From NCBI RefSeq assembly GCF_014779555.2, contig NZ_CP094357.1, positions 5,704,001 through 5,768,000 of the forward strand: a stretch of DNA of 64,000 nt. The letters are read 5' to 3'. The notes below the pieces were generated by a model. That model did not search any database. It was not told the origin of the DNA and saw only the letters and a program-made list of their open reading frames with translations. Position numbers and translations under genes: made by a program. Shown here one piece after another: positions 35,271 to 45,955 of this stretch (its first letter is position 1; every line of letters starts with the position of its first letter). The stretch is from Lysobacter capsici (GTDB lineage Bacteria; Pseudomonadota; Gammaproteobacteria; Xanthomonadales; Xanthomonadaceae).

Positions 35271-35562
35271 TTCGGATGACTCATCAGGTCCGGGCTCAGC
35301 GCGGTGGGTATCTCGAGCGTGGCCTCAGTTTGTCAGACCGATCTCACTTCGTGTTTCGAATCGGGTCCTTTTCACTCATACGACCAAGCCGCTGGTCTCA
35401 TACCGCGTCCCCCATTCACTCGACTCAAACCCGGCCCCAGCCATCCCCACCCCATATCTCCATCCCGCACCTAGAAACAACCAACGCGCATTTCCCAGGA
35501 ACCCCCGGAACGCGATAGCGTCCAACCCCTCTGTCCCCACAACACGTTGCCGCCCACGCCAC

Positions 35563-36429
35563 ATGAGCGAGCAAGTCCTTACTCTGCCGACCTCCGCCAC
35601 CCGCTGGCGCCGGCCGCTGCCCGGTCTCGGGCTCGGGCTGGGCCTCGGGCTGACCTGGCTCGGCCTGATCGTCCTGCTGCCGCTGGCCGCGCTGATCCTG
35701 CGCTCGGGCGGGCTCGGCTTCGCCGGCTGGCTGCGCGCCATCTCCGATCCGCGGGTGATCGCCTCGCTCAAGGTCAGCTTCGGCGCCGCCTTCATCGCCG
35801 CGGTCGTGGCGCTGGTGTTCGGCGCGGTGATCGCCTGGGTGCTGGTGCGCTATCGCTTCCCCGGCCGGCGCCTGATGGACGCGATGGTCGATCTGCCGTT
35901 CGCGCTGCCGACCGCGGTCGCCGGCATCACCCTGGCCGCGATCTACGACCAGAACGGTTGGGTCGGGCAGTGGCTGCAGCCGTTCGGCATCCAGTTGGTC
36001 AACAACCTCACCGGCATCGTGATCGCGCTGATCTTCATCGGCCTGCCGTTCGCGGTGCGCACGGTGCAGCCGGTGCTGGAGACCCTCGGCCGCGAGCAGG
36101 AGGAAGCGGCGATTTCGCTCGGCGCCTCGCGTCTGACCGCGCTGCGGCGGGTGATCCTGCCCGAACTGCTGCCGGCGCTGCTGACCGGGTTCTCGCTGGC
36201 GTTCGCGCGCGGGCTGGGCGAATTCGGCTCGGTCATCTTCATCGCCGGCAATCTGCCGATGAAGACCGAGATCGCGCCGCTGCTGATCACCATCCGCCTG
36301 GAAGAGGACGGCGGCGTCACCGCCGCGATCGTGCTGGCGACCTTGCTGCTGCTGATGTCGTTCGCGTGCCTGGTCGCGATCAATGCTGCCTCGACCTTGT
36401 TCGCGCACGGGAATCGCCGCGATGGCTGA
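35563..36429 (+). CDS. cysT: Sulfate ABC transporter permease CysT
   Basis: The 288-residue inner-membrane protein has about six helices and the EAA loop (EEAAISLGASRLTALRRVILPEL) that binds CysA. It forms the sulfate channel with CysW. N-terminal glycine-leucine repeats (GLGLGLGLGL) start the first helix. It overlaps cysW by eight bases. The usual sbp-cysT junction is interrupted by the gene at 34794-35270, so a separate promoter in 35271-35562 is expected, though none is obvious. Confidence 0.93.
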   Translation: MSEQVLTLPTSATRWRRPLPGLGLGLGLGLTWLGLIVLLPLAALILRSGGLGFAGWLRAISDPRVIASLKVSFGAAFIAAVVALVFGAVIAWVLVRYRFPGRRLMDAMVDLPFALPTAVAGITLAAIYDQNGWVGQWLQPFGIQLVNNLTGIVIALIFIGLPFAVRTVQPVLETLGREQEEAAISLGASRLTALRRVILPELLPALLTGFSLAFARGLGEFGSVIFIAGNLPMKTEIAPLLITIRLEEDGGVTAAIVLATLLLLMSFACLVAINAASTLFAHGNRRDG

Positions 36430-37297
36430 CGCCCGCCTCCCGCCCGCGCGCGATCCCCTGCAGGAACCGGCCTGGGTGCGCTGGACCCTGATCGGCCTGG
36501 CCACCGCGATCATGCTGTTGATCGTGGTCATGCCGTTGTTCATGCTGCTCGGCGCCGCGCTGGGCAGCGGATTGAAGGTCTGGTTCGCCGCGGTCGTCGA
36601 GCCGCACACGATCCACGCGCTCAAGCTCACCTTGCTCACCGCCGCGATCGTGGTGCCGGTCAACGCGATCTGCGGCGTGTTCACCGCCTGGGCGGTGACC
36701 CGCTTCGAATTCCGCGGCAAGCGCACCTTGATGGCGCTGATCGACCTGCCGTTCGCGGTGTCGCCGGTGGTGGCGGGCCTGTGTCTAGTGCTGTTGTTCA
36801 GCCCGACCCACGGTTACTTCGCCGACCTGCTCAATCGCTACGACATCAAGATCCTGTTCGCCACGCCCGGCATCGTGCTGGCGACCATGTTCGTGACCTT
36901 CCCGTTCGTGGTGCGCGAGTTGATCCCGCTGATGGAACAGCAAGGCAGCGACGAGGAACTGGCCGCGCGCTCGCTCGGCGCCAATGCCTGGACCATGTTC
37001 TTCCGCGTCACCTTGCCCAACATCAAATGGGGCCTGTTGTACGGCGTGCTGTTGTGCAGCGCGCGCGCGATGGGCGAGTTCGGCGCGGTGACGGTGGTGT
37101 CGGGCAATGTCATGGGCCAGACCAATACGCTCTCGCTGCATGTCGAGGTGTTGTACAAACAGATGGGCGGCGAAGCGGCGGCGGCGTTCGCGGTGGCGTC
37201 GTTGTTGGCGGGTCTGGCCCTGGTCACCCTGGTGGTCAAGATCTGGCTGGAAGCGCGGCACGGCGATGCGCTCGCGCGTTCGCACCGAAGACACTGA
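36422..37297 (+). CDS. cysW: Sulfate ABC transporter permease CysW
   Basis: The 291-residue partner permease has six membrane segments and its own EAA loop (EELAARSLGANAWTMFFRVTLPNI). The start MADARLPPAR overlaps the end of cysT, which implies coupled translation and a 1:1 permease pair. Length agrees with the family. Confidence 0.93.
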   Translation: MADARLPPARDPLQEPAWVRWTLIGLATAIMLLIVVMPLFMLLGAALGSGLKVWFAAVVEPHTIHALKLTLLTAAIVVPVNAICGVFTAWAVTRFEFRGKRTLMALIDLPFAVSPVVAGLCLVLLFSPTHGYFADLLNRYDIKILFATPGIVLATMFVTFPFVVRELIPLMEQQGSDEELAARSLGANAWTMFFRVTLPNIKWGLLYGVLLCSARAMGEFGAVTVVSGNVMGQTNTLSLHVEVLYKQMGGEAAAAFAVASLLAGLALVTLVVKIWLEARHGDALARSHRRH

Positions 37298-37387
37298 CGC
37301 ACGCTGCGTTCGCATCGCGCTACTCGCTTCGCTCAACTCACTCCTCTCCACCGCTTCTACTGCTTGCTTCACCAGGTATCGCCACGA

Positions 37388-38431
37388 ATGGATCTGCATC
37401 TAAAAGCCATCGCCAAGCGTTATGCGAACGTCGCCGCGCTCGACTCAGTCGATCTCGACGTCGCCTCGGGCGAGCTGGTCGCGCTGCTGGGGCCGTCGGG
37501 CTCGGGCAAGACCACGCTGCTGCGCGTGATCGCCGGCCTGCTGCAGCCCGATTCGGGCCGGCTGCTGTTCGGCGAACACGACGCGACCCGGCTGAGCCTG
37601 CGCGAACGCAATGTCGGTTTCGTGTTCCAGCACTACGCCTTGTTCAAGCACATGACCGTGGCCGAAAACATCGCCTTCGGTCTGCGCAGCCGGCCGCGCG
37701 CGCGGCGGCCGGACAAGGCCGCCATCGCCAAGCGCGTGCAGGAGCTGCTGAGCCTGATCCAGCTGCCGGAACTCGGCGCGCGCTATCCCGAACAACTGTC
37801 GGGCGGGCAGAAGCAGCGCGTCGCGCTGGCGCGCGCGCTGGCGATCGACCCGACCGTGCTGCTGCTCGACGAACCCTTCGGCGCGCTCGACGCCAAGGTG
37901 CGGGTGGAACTGCGGCGCTGGTTGCGGCGTCTGCACGAACACACCGGGCAGACCACCTTGTTCGTCACCCACGATCAGGAAGAAGCGCTGGAACTGGCCG
38001 ATCGCGTGGTCGTGCTCAAGGACGGCCGGATCGAACAGATCGGCACGCCCGACGAGATCTACAGCGCGCCGGCCTCGGCCTACGTGTTCGATTTCATCGG
38101 CCGGGCCAACGTGATCGAAGGCCAGACCGAGGGCGGCGAGTTGTCGGTCAACGGCCACGCCCTGCGCCTGCCGGTGGACGGCAGCAGCCGCAGCCGCGCG
38201 CGCCTGTATGTGCGCCCGCACGACATCGCCCTGGTCGGCGAGGGCGAGGGCCTGCCGGCGCGGGTGATTTCCTCGCACCGGCTGGCCGAGCGGATCACGC
38301 TGGAACTGGTGGTCGAGGGCCAAAGCCGGCCGCTGGAGCTGGACTTGGTGGCGACGCCCGACGCGGTGACCCCGGCTTCGGGCAGCACGGTGCATGTGCG
38401 GCCGTTGCGGTATCGGGTGTATTCGGACTGA
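37388..38431 (+). CDS. cysA: Sulfate ABC transporter ATP-binding protein CysA
   Basis: The 347-residue ATPase has Walker A GPSGSGKTT, signature LSGGQKQRVALARAL, Walker B VLLLDEPFGALDA and a C-terminal TOBE-like domain (about 240-347). It energises sulfate and thiosulfate import through CysT/CysW. A 90-base gap with CTTCGCTC-type low-complexity sequence separates it from cysW. An ATG eight codons upstream is ignored because MDLHLKAI matches the family N-terminus. Confidence 0.93.
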   Translation: MDLHLKAIAKRYANVAALDSVDLDVASGELVALLGPSGSGKTTLLRVIAGLLQPDSGRLLFGEHDATRLSLRERNVGFVFQHYALFKHMTVAENIAFGLRSRPRARRPDKAAIAKRVQELLSLIQLPELGARYPEQLSGGQKQRVALARALAIDPTVLLLDEPFGALDAKVRVELRRWLRRLHEHTGQTTLFVTHDQEEALELADRVVVLKDGRIEQIGTPDEIYSAPASAYVFDFIGRANVIEGQTEGGELSVNGHALRLPVDGSSRSRARLYVRPHDIALVGEGEGLPARVISSHRLAERITLELVVEGQSRPLELDLVATPDAVTPASGSTVHVRPLRYRVYSD

Positions 38432-38443
38432 GTTCTTCTTGAG

Positions 38444-38583
38444 CCCCTCTCCCGTTGAGCCCCTCTCCCGCTTGCGGGAGAGGGGTTGGGGTGAGGGCAA
38501 GCGATTACGCCGCGCTGTTACGAAGCAACGCGCCTGCGGCGCTCCCTCACCCCGGCCCTCTCCCGCACGCGGGAGAGGGAGAC
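38444..38583. repeat. Palindromic repeat, family B, copy 2
   Basis: Two facing hairpins (CTCTCCCGCTTGCGGGAGAG and CTCTCCCGCACGCGGGAGAG) are joined by a GTGAGGG segment and its complement. The first 13 bases are duplicated in tandem at the left end, a probable slippage event. The element lies between cysA and hemB and could end transcription from cysA. Confidence 0.75.
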
Positions 38584-38698
38584 AAGCGGCAGGCTGGAAC
38601 GGGAAGCCCCTCGGCCCACCTTGCCCTGAACGGCGGAACACACCATCCCCACCGCGCCGCGACCGTCGGTCGCAGGCCTCCGCGCGGCTCGGGAGTAA

Positions 38699-39700
<1,002 letters not shown>

Positions 39701-39723
39701 GCCGCATCGATACGACGATTGCG

Positions 39724-39753
39724 GCGCGCGCATGTATCCCCATATGCGCGCGC
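39724..39753. terminator. Hairpin between hemB and a convergent gene
   Basis: A 10-bp perfect stem (GCGCGCGCAT and ATGCGCGCGC) with a 10-base loop lies 23 bases after hemB. There is no T tract, so it may be a weak or factor-dependent terminator. Confidence 0.4.
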
Positions 39754-39914
39754 GATGCGAACGGCCCGGCTTCAATCAACCGGCATTGATACTGGCCGTG
39801 AATTTGAACGCCGCGTCCGTGTTCGCGGCGTCCGGATTCGATCGATAGTGCTCGGCGCGACCTCGCGCGCCGCAAATCGCCGCGAGGCTGCAAGCAGCCC
39901 CGCGGCAACCTGCA

Positions 39915-40235
39915 TCAATACGGGTAGAACGTGCAGGCTTCCATCACTCTCACGTTCAATTGCGAAGCGTAGCCTTGCAACTGGCCTTCGCAATCGCTCT
40001 GGGTGACGGCGACGATGTGCTCGTAATGGAAGGTGTAGCTCAGCGTGGTGCCGTTCGGACCGGACACGCTATGCGGCTCGGCCCAGCGCACCGTGGCTTG
40101 CCAGGTACCGAACGGCTGTGGCGGCTGCGGCGTGACCGGAAGGCCGCCGGGCGGCGCGGCGAAAACGGGCGCCGCCGTGGCCAGCAGCAACATCGAGAAC
40201 AGCAGACCCCCAAAACTACGTTTCATGTTGCTCAT
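39915..40235 (-). CDS. Small exported protein
   Basis: The 106-residue product has a signal peptide cleaved near VFA-AP (residue 26), a proline-rich segment and a compact C-terminal part with two cysteines (SDCEG and EACTF) that could form a disulfide in the periplasm. An AAGGAT site precedes the chosen ATG; an ATG three codons later also exists. Family not recognised. Confidence 0.65.
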   Translation of the reverse strand: MSNMKRSFGGLLFSMLLLATAAPVFAAPPGGLPVTPQPPQPFGTWQATVRWAEPHSVSGPNGTTLSYTFHYEHIVAVTQSDCEGQLQGYASQLNVRVMEACTFYPY

Positions 40236-40582
40236 AAAGATCCTTTTTATTGCCACACAACGTGGCGGGGGAAGGATAGCGGCGTCGATCGCGATCGCGA
40301 TTCGCAACGGCATCGCGTCGCGCGCGCGGCCGATAAGCGGCGAGCCATCCGCGACTAGCGGAAACGCGCAAGCGCAATCCTCCGACGAACGGCCAGCCGC
40401 TTGTGCTGCAATGCGGCGCAGGCCGAACGCCAGCGCAACGGCGTCGCTCGCGCCCGTCCGTTTGTGTGTTCGCATCGCGTACAACGATGCTTCGCTGCGC
40501 CTCATGCAATGAAGCGGATGTTGCGCGCGCGAAACATCTGATGACGAAGTTCCGCGACCTTGAAAGAACTGTGCGCGACAGC
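40236..40582. other. 347-base spacer without a recognised gene
   Basis: Both neighbours are on the minus strand. The short palindrome GCCAC-ACAAC-GTGGC at 40252-40266 is upstream of the small exported protein and could be a regulatory site. Open frames here have no start, signal or family features that would make them genes. Confidence 0.4.
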
Positions 40583-40912
40583 TCAGATTTCGACGATGCA
40601 GATCGGCGCGCTGGGATGCCCGCCAATCAAGCGCGCCAGTTCGATCGCGTCGTCGAGACTTTCGTCCGCTTGATGGAAGGCGGTGAGAATGTCGTAACCG
40701 TCATCGCCGCCGGGCTCGCGGCCGTCGCGCAGACTCAGCTCGATGCAGGTCCAGTCGACGACGTCCTGCAATGCGGACGCATCGGTTCCGACCACGCCGA
40801 CGTAACTCACGCCATCGCGCAGCCATTGCTCGACCCAGTGCGCGAGCGCGGCGCGGTCGCCGCCGCGCGAATGCACCACGATCTTGTTCGCGAAGGCGCG
40901 GTCGCGAATCAC
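40583..40912 (-). CDS. Hypothetical soluble protein coupled to the PD40 gene
   Basis: The 109-residue product shows an alternating strand-helix pattern (NKIVVHSRGGD, ALAHWVEQWL, VSYVGVVGTDAS, ending ICIVEI). There is no signal peptide. It has no ATG; the GTG chosen overlaps the TGA of the PD40 gene as GTGA, the same coupling seen elsewhere in this window. Longer readings would lie inside the upstream gene. Family not recognised. Confidence 0.6.
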   Translation of the reverse strand: MIRDRAFANKIVVHSRGGDRAALAHWVEQWLRDGVSYVGVVGTDASALQDVVDWTCIELSLRDGREPGGDDGYDILTAFHQADESLDDAIELARLIGGHPSAPICIVEI

Positions 40913-41814
40913 CGCGACGCTGTCGTCACGCAACCGTCCTGGCCGCTCGCGGCCGGCGCCTTCATCCGGTACAGATCCATCTTGCCGGCCTTCGGCGCCT
41001 TGGCCGAACCGCTGACCAACAGTTCGCCGGGCTTGTTCCAATCCACCGCCGGCCCGAGCGTGTAGCCCTCGGCCGTGTTGAACGACAACGCCAGCGGCGT
41101 CGCCTCGCCATAACGCGAACCATCGCACTGCGCGAGGTACAGCCGGATCGGATCGTGTTCGACGTCGCTCGAACGCGCGAACACGATGGCGCGGCCATCG
41201 CCGAGCCAGGCCGCGTCGAATTCGTCGGCGGCGGTGTTCACGCCCGGCACCGGCTTGGGATCGGCAAACGCGCGGCCGTTCCAGCTCGCGACGAACAGAT
41301 CGTGCCGGCCCGCGCCGCCGAACCCGTTGCTGGCGAACAGCAGTTGCTTACCGTCGCGGCTCGGCGTCGGCGCCCATTCGTCGCCGCGGCTGTTGACGCC
41401 GGAGCCGAGGTTCTCGGCCGCGCCGTAGCTTCCGTCGGCCTGCACCACCGCGCGATACAGATCGTCGCCGCCCTTGCCGCCGGGCCGGTTGGAGAAGAAA
41501 TACAGCCAACGGCCGTCGGCACTGAACAAGGGATCGAAATCGTTCGCCGCCGAGTTGATCGTCAGCGGTTCGGGCTGTTGCCAGCGGCCGTCGATCAGCC
41601 GCGCCTGCCACAGGTCCCAGCCGCCCGCGCCGCCCTTGCGGTCGGTGCTGCCCCAGACGATGCGCTGGCCGTCGGGGCGGATCGCGCCGCGCACTTCGCT
41701 GTGCGGGGTGGAGACCACGCCCATGCCTTCGATGCCGAATTCCGACAGGGCGAAGGCGCTGCCGGCGAGGGTGCAGCCCAGCAGCAGGCTCAGGCGGGAG
41801 ATGGCATTGCGCAT
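40909..41814 (-). CDS. Exported PD40 (TolB-like) beta-propeller protein
   Basis: The 301-residue protein has a signal peptide (cleaved near AFA-LS, residue 22) and several WD40-like PD40 repeats, each with a strand-turn such as [19 protein letters not shown] or [18 protein letters not shown]. It is probably periplasmic and may bind partner proteins or peptidoglycan-linked proteins, as TolB-type propellers do. No enzyme motif is present. Confidence 0.8.
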   Translation of the reverse strand: MRNAISRLSLLLGCTLAGSAFALSEFGIEGMGVVSTPHSEVRGAIRPDGQRIVWGSTDRKGGAGGWDLWQARLIDGRWQQPEPLTINSAANDFDPLFSADGRWLYFFSNRPGGKGGDDLYRAVVQADGSYGAAENLGSGVNSRGDEWAPTPSRDGKQLLFASNGFGGAGRHDLFVASWNGRAFADPKPVPGVNTAADEFDAAWLGDGRAIVFARSSDVEHDPIRLYLAQCDGSRYGEATPLALSFNTAEGYTLGPAVDWNKPGELLVSGSAKAPKAGKMDLYRMKAPAASGQDGCVTTASR

Positions 41815-42160
41815 GGGGACGTGGGCTTGCGACGGGTGCTGGCAGTTTAGTCCGGCGATGCGGTCGGCTGTCGCGGTCGGGCGCGGCGTTCTCGCGTTGG
41901 CGTCGCGGCCCGGGCCTCGACCGCACGGCCGTTGCCCGGGTCCCGAACGACAAGGCGATCACTGCAATTCACAATCGCCGCACATCCCACTGTGCGCAGT
42001 CGAAACGCGACCCGTGCGGTCCGTGCCGAGTCGGGCGTTGGCGCCGGCGGCGCGCTGGTCAGCCCGCGGGCGAGGAGTAGACTTCGGGGGAACCGGACCC
42101 TGGCGCGCCGCTCGGTGCGTCTTCCCCCAGGAAGGGTCATCCGTCCAGAGAGGCGCCTGC
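41815..42160. other. Divergent spacer between the PD40 gene and aroE
   Basis: This 346-base stretch should hold the promoters of both genes. No repeat, RNA gene or convincing hexamer pair is visible. A GAGAGGC site 4 bases before the aroE ATG is the likely ribosome binding site. Confidence 0.4.
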
Positions 42161-43030
42161 ATGTCGATCGATTCGAATTCGTCCAGCCCGGTCCTGCGTT
42201 ACGCGGTGTTCGGCCATCCGGTCGCGCACTCGCTGTCGCCGCGCATCCATGCCGCGTTCGCGCGCCAGTTCGGGATCGGGCTGGAGTACACCGCGATCGA
42301 TGCCGCGCCGGAACGTTTCGACGTCGCCCTGGCCGAGTTCGCCGCCGAGGGCGGACTGGGCGCCAACATCACCCTGCCGCTGAAGACCCGCGCGGCGAGC
42401 ATCTGCTCGCAGCTGAGCGAGCGCGCCCAGCGCGCCGGCGCGGTCAACACCCTGATCCGCAGCGCCACCGGCTGGGAAGGCGACAACACCGACGGCGTCG
42501 GCCTGATCCGCGACCTCACCGAACGCCACGGCCTGGACCTGCGCTCGCGCCGCACCCTGCTGATCGGCGCCGGCGGCGCCGCGCGCGGCGTGGCGCCGGC
42601 GCTGCTCGATGCCGGCATCGGCGATCTGTACATCGTCAATCGCACGCCCGAACGCGCCGATGCGCTGGCCGATGCGCTGGGCCTGCCGGGCCGGGTGCAT
42701 CCGCGCTATCTCGCCGACGTCAACACGCTCGGCAACTTCGATCTGATCGTCAACGCGACCTCGGCCGCGCGCATCGATGCGATGCCGACCTTGCCGATGA
42801 GCCTGGCCACGCCGCGCACCGCAGCGGTCGACCTGAGCTACGGCGAGGTGGCGGTGCCGTTCCTGGCGTGGGCGAAGGTCGCCGGCGCGCACGATCGCGT
42901 CGATGGTCTGGGCATGCTGGTCGAACAGGCCGCCGAGAGTTTCGAACGCTGGCACCGCAAGCGTCCGGATACCGATCCGGTGTATGCGCAACTGCGCCAG
43001 GGTGCGTCGGCGCTGGTCACCGCCGACTGA
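42161..43030 (+). CDS. aroE: Shikimate dehydrogenase
   Basis: The 289-residue enzyme reduces 3-dehydroshikimate with NADPH on the way to chorismate, which feeds both aromatic amino acids and the XanB2-like step. It shows the substrate-binding SLSPRIH and NITLPLK segments, the NTDG motif, the Rossmann GAGGAARG and the NADPH-specific NRTPERA. Length and start are usual. Confidence 0.95.
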   Translation: MSIDSNSSSPVLRYAVFGHPVAHSLSPRIHAAFARQFGIGLEYTAIDAAPERFDVALAEFAAEGGLGANITLPLKTRAASICSQLSERAQRAGAVNTLIRSATGWEGDNTDGVGLIRDLTERHGLDLRSRRTLLIGAGGAARGVAPALLDAGIGDLYIVNRTPERADALADALGLPGRVHPRYLADVNTLGNFDLIVNATSAARIDAMPTLPMSLATPRTAAVDLSYGEVAVPFLAWAKVAGAHDRVDGLGMLVEQAAESFERWHRKRPDTDPVYAQLRQGASALVTAD

Positions 43031-43104
43031 TATCCGCGAGGCTCGCATCGTCCGGCGACGCTGAGCGGTCGCATCGGCGTAACGAGCCGCCTTTGGAAAC
43101 TGCG

Positions 43105-43452
43105 ATGGACTCCAACGATCTGTTCGTGGCGATGCTCGGCCCGCTGATGAGCTCCGCGCCGCACGTGCTGGTGTGCACGGCCGGCCTGGTGCTGTGCCTG
43201 GCGCGGCGAACCGCGCTGGGCAGCGCCGGTGTCTATGGCAGCCTGGGTTTCGCCTTGCTCATCGGCGGCTCGCTGGTCGGCCTGGCCGGCCAGGCCTGGT
43301 TCCTGTGGGGCCAAATGCATGGTGAAGCCACCCCGCGCTCGCTCGCGCTCAGCATCGGCGCATTCGGCGTCGTGACCACCGTGATGCATGCCATCGCCAT
43401 GGGGTTGCTGATCGCCGCGATCCTGGCGCGGCGACCGGCGCGGGCGGCATGA
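43105..43452 (+). CDS. Small membrane protein
   Basis: The 115-residue product has three or four hydrophobic segments (about 5-27, 38-62 and 78-105) with a short cytosolic tail rich in Arg. It is 74 bases behind aroE and probably cotranscribed. The ATG in GCGATGGAC gives MDSNDLFVAM. Family not recognised. Confidence 0.6.
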   Translation: MDSNDLFVAMLGPLMSSAPHVLVCTAGLVLCLARRTALGSAGVYGSLGFALLIGGSLVGLAGQAWFLWGQMHGEATPRSLALSIGAFGVVTTVMHAIAMGLLIAAILARRPARAA

Positions 43453-43491
43453 ACGGCGCGGACCGCGCCGCATCCTGTTGAGGCGAGATCG

Positions 43492-43839
43492 ATGTCGACA
43501 CCAACCACGCAGGCCGACGTAACGCGCCCCGACACCGTCTACCACTTCGCCGATCCGGCCGACTGGGCGCACGCGCAGGCAGCCGGCGCCTACGCGCCCG
43601 ATGCGCTGCATCGCGACGGGTTCCTGCATTGCGCGACCCAGGCGCAACTGGCCGGCGTGGTCGAACGTCATCAACGCGGCCGCGGCGCGCGGGTATTGCT
43701 TACGCTGGATGCCGCCGCGTTGGGCGATGCGCTGCGCTACGACTGGAGCGAGCGCAGCGGCGATCATTTCCCGCACGTATACGGACCGATCCCGCTGTCG
43801 GCGGTGGGTTCGGCCGAACCGTTCCTCGCGCCGGCATGA
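43492..43839 (+). CDS. DUF952 family protein
   Basis: The 115-residue protein has the DUF952 pattern [14 protein letters not shown], then [11 protein letters not shown] and a LTLDAAAL strand, and [10 protein letters not shown] near the end. The fold resembles ADP-ribosyl-type glutathione S-transferase-like small domains, but the activity is unknown. It overlaps the next gene by four bases. Confidence 0.82.
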   Translation: MSTPTTQADVTRPDTVYHFADPADWAHAQAAGAYAPDALHRDGFLHCATQAQLAGVVERHQRGRGARVLLTLDAAALGDALRYDWSERSGDHFPHVYGPIPLSAVGSAEPFLAPA

Positions 43840-44099
43840 ACGCGATCTGCCGCGACCGCTGCGGCGCGTGCTGCATCGCGCCGTCGATCACTTCGCCGAT
43901 TCCGGGCATGCCGAACGGCAAACCGGCCGGCGTGGCCTGCGTGCAACTCGACGAGCAACTGCGTTGCCGCTTGTTCGGAAAACCGGAGCGACCGAAGTTC
44001 TGCGGGTCGCTGCAGCCTTCGTTCGAGATGTGCGGGCGCGATCGCGGCGAGGCGATGAGGGCGCTGGATGCGTTGGAGCGGATGACCGCGCCGGGTTGA
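43836..44099 (+). CDS. YkgJ-type cysteine cluster protein
   Basis: The 87-residue protein has eight or so cysteines, beginning CRDRCGACC, then further single cysteines and a CGRD motif. This fits the YkgJ/CxxCxxCC family, thought to bind zinc or an iron-sulfur cluster. Its ATG overlaps the DUF952 stop, so the pair is coupled. Confidence 0.85.
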   Translation: MNAICRDRCGACCIAPSITSPIPGMPNGKPAGVACVQLDEQLRCRLFGKPERPKFCGSLQPSFEMCGRDRGEAMRALDALERMTAPG

Positions 44100-44116
44100 G
44101 GCTCGTCGAAAGATTG

Positions 44117-44262
44117 ATCGCAGCGACCTGTGCTGTTGCCTTCTTTGACAAAGGGGGCGAACGGCCGCGGAGCGGACGTGGGGGATTTACTTTTGCTGTT
44201 GCTTGCTTCAGGAGCAAAAGCGAATCCCCCCTGCCCCCCTTTTCCAAAGGGGGGAAAAGCAG
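44117..44262. repeat. Dispersed repeat, family A, copy 2
   Basis: It has the same build as copy 1 in reverse orientation: GGGGGC, an imperfect hairpin (ACGGCCGC, loop GGA, GCGGACGT), GTGGGGGATTT, TTTTGC arms and a right part CGAATCCCCCCTGCCCCCC. It shares its left flank with copy 3, so both arose by a local duplication. Confidence 0.75.
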
Positions 44263-44398
44263 ATGCGAATGTGTTGCGGTGCGCGCCGAGGGTTGGAATT
44301 GGCGCCGCTTGGCTTGGCTTGGCTGAGTTCGGCCCGGTCCGGTCCGGCATGAACCGAAGTTGGCAAACACAGCGCGGCCATGCTCGGCTATCCAGGCA

Positions 44399-44546
44399 AA
44401 TCGCAACGACCTGTGCTTTTGCCCTCTTTGACAAAGGGGGCGAACGGCCGCGGAGCGGACGTGGGGGATTTGCTTTTGTTGTTGCTTCTTCTTCAGGGGC
44501 AAAAGCGAATCCCCCTACCCCCTTTTGCAAAGGGAGGAACAGCAAA
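44399..44546. repeat. Dispersed repeat, family A, copy 3
   Basis: This is a near-identical direct duplicate of copy 2 at an offset of about 282 bases, including its left flank (ATCGCARCGACCTGTGCT). It stops five bases before the stop codon of the DUF58 gene and may shape the end of that operon's transcript. With copy 2 it fills most of the 451-base gap; the rest holds short CTTGG and CGGTC repeats. Confidence 0.75.
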
Positions 44547-44550
44547 TGCC

Positions 44551-45945
44551 TTACAGCAACCCGTCGCGCTTGACCGCCAGATACTTCTCCACCAGCGACG
44601 CGGCCAGTTGGTCGCAGCTCACGTCCAGCACCATCACGCCGTGGTTGCGCAGCGCTTCGTGGGCGGCCACGCGCAGCTCAAGGTATTGCGCGGTCGCGCC
44701 GGCGCGGATCGCGCCGGACAGGTCTTCGACGTCTTCGCTCAAGGCCTGATCCAGCGAGCCTTCGCGCAGACTCGCCACGCACACCAGATGCCGCCCGCGC
44801 AGCATGCGCACCGCAGCGAGCAGGTCGTCCATGTCCTCGTCGCGCAGGTTGGTCACCAGCATCACCAGCGAACGGCGGCGCTGGCGCAGCGACAGTTCGG
44901 TCGCCGCGGCCAGGAAGTCGGTCGCGATCGGCTGCGGCTGCAAGGCGTAACTGGCGCGCAACAGGTTGTCGATCGCGCCGACGCCGCGCTGCGGCGGCAC
45001 CCAGCGGCTTTCGCCGCCGCTGGCGAGCAGGCCCACGCCGTCGCCCTGGCGCAGCGCGAGATACGCCACCACCAAGGCCGCATCGAGCACATGATCGAAA
45101 TGCGAATGCTCGCCGTCGCGCGCCATCAGGCGGCGGCCGGTGTCGAGCATCAGCACCAGTTGCTGGTTGCGTTCGTCCTGGTACTCGCGCGAGATCAGCC
45201 GGCGCGCGCGCGCGGTCGCTTTCCAGTCGATCTGGCGCAGGCTGTCGCCGACGCGGTACTCGCGCATCTGATGGAAGTCGGTGCCTTCGCCGCGACGGCG
45301 CTTGACGTGCGCGCCGACCAGGCGCGAGGCCTGTTCGGCGCTGAACATCGCGAACTTGGCCAGCGGCGCGAAGTTCGGAAACACGCGCACGCGCTGCAGG
45401 TCGCCGGACACCCGCGATTGCCACCACAGGCCCCACGACGAATGCAGGCGCAACTGCACGCCGTCGAACTGGAAATCGCCGCGGGTGTTGGCGCGCAGCT
45501 CGTATTCGAAACTCGCGCGCTCGCCGCGGCGCAGATCGAGCCGGCGCGGCAGGTTGCGCAGCGCCCAGCCGCCGGGATGCAGATCGAACGCGTCCAACCG
45601 TTGCCGGCGCGCGGTGGTTTCGAAGGTCAGCGTGACCGGGCGTTCGACGCCGATCGCCCAGGTGTCGTGCATGCGCCGCTCGACCGTCGGAGTCGGCGCG
45701 CGCAGCAATCGCACCAAGTCGACGATCAGAATCAGCGCGATCGCCGCGGTCAGCCACTGCCACACGTACGGCGCCAGCCAACCCGCGCTCGCGGCCAGAC
45801 CGACCGCCGACCACGGCACCACCAGCCAGGCCCAACGCGGCGACGGCCGCGCCCAGCCGCGTCGCGGCAATGCGCGGTCGCGCGGCACCGACAGCGCGGC
45901 GGCCGGCGAGGCGACGGGCAACGGCGGCGGCACGCCTGCTTTCAT
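44551..45945 (-). CDS. DUF58 / vWA-like protein
   Basis: The 464-residue protein has two membrane helices near the N-terminus (about 38-75), a beta-rich region and the DUF58 domain with the EGTDFHQMREYRVGD segment and a vWA-like part (VLMLDTGRRLM). Proteins of this type work with MoxR ATPases in folding or assembling envelope complexes. The ATG follows the MoxR stop by ten bases. It is the last gene of the seven-gene operon. Confidence 0.85.
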   Translation of the reverse strand: MKAGVPPPLPVASPAAALSVPRDRALPRRGWARPSPRWAWLVVPWSAVGLAASAGWLAPYVWQWLTAAIALILIVDLVRLLRAPTPTVERRMHDTWAIGVERPVTLTFETTARRQRLDAFDLHPGGWALRNLPRRLDLRRGERASFEYELRANTRGDFQFDGVQLRLHSSWGLWWQSRVSGDLQRVRVFPNFAPLAKFAMFSAEQASRLVGAHVKRRRGEGTDFHQMREYRVGDSLRQIDWKATARARRLISREYQDERNQQLVLMLDTGRRLMARDGEHSHFDHVLDAALVVAYLALRQGDGVGLLASGGESRWVPPQRGVGAIDNLLRASYALQPQPIATDFLAAATELSLRQRRRSLVMLVTNLRDEDMDDLLAAVRMLRGRHLVCVASLREGSLDQALSEDVEDLSGAIRAGATAQYLELRVAAHEALRNHGVMVLDVSCDQLAASLVEKYLAVKRDGLL

Positions 45946-45955
45946 CAAGGTGCAC

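Noticed and set aside
40403-41065. A 220-codon + strand open frame
   Set aside because: It runs opposite to two overlapping minus-strand genes with better support, has an arginine-rich start, and shows no domain.
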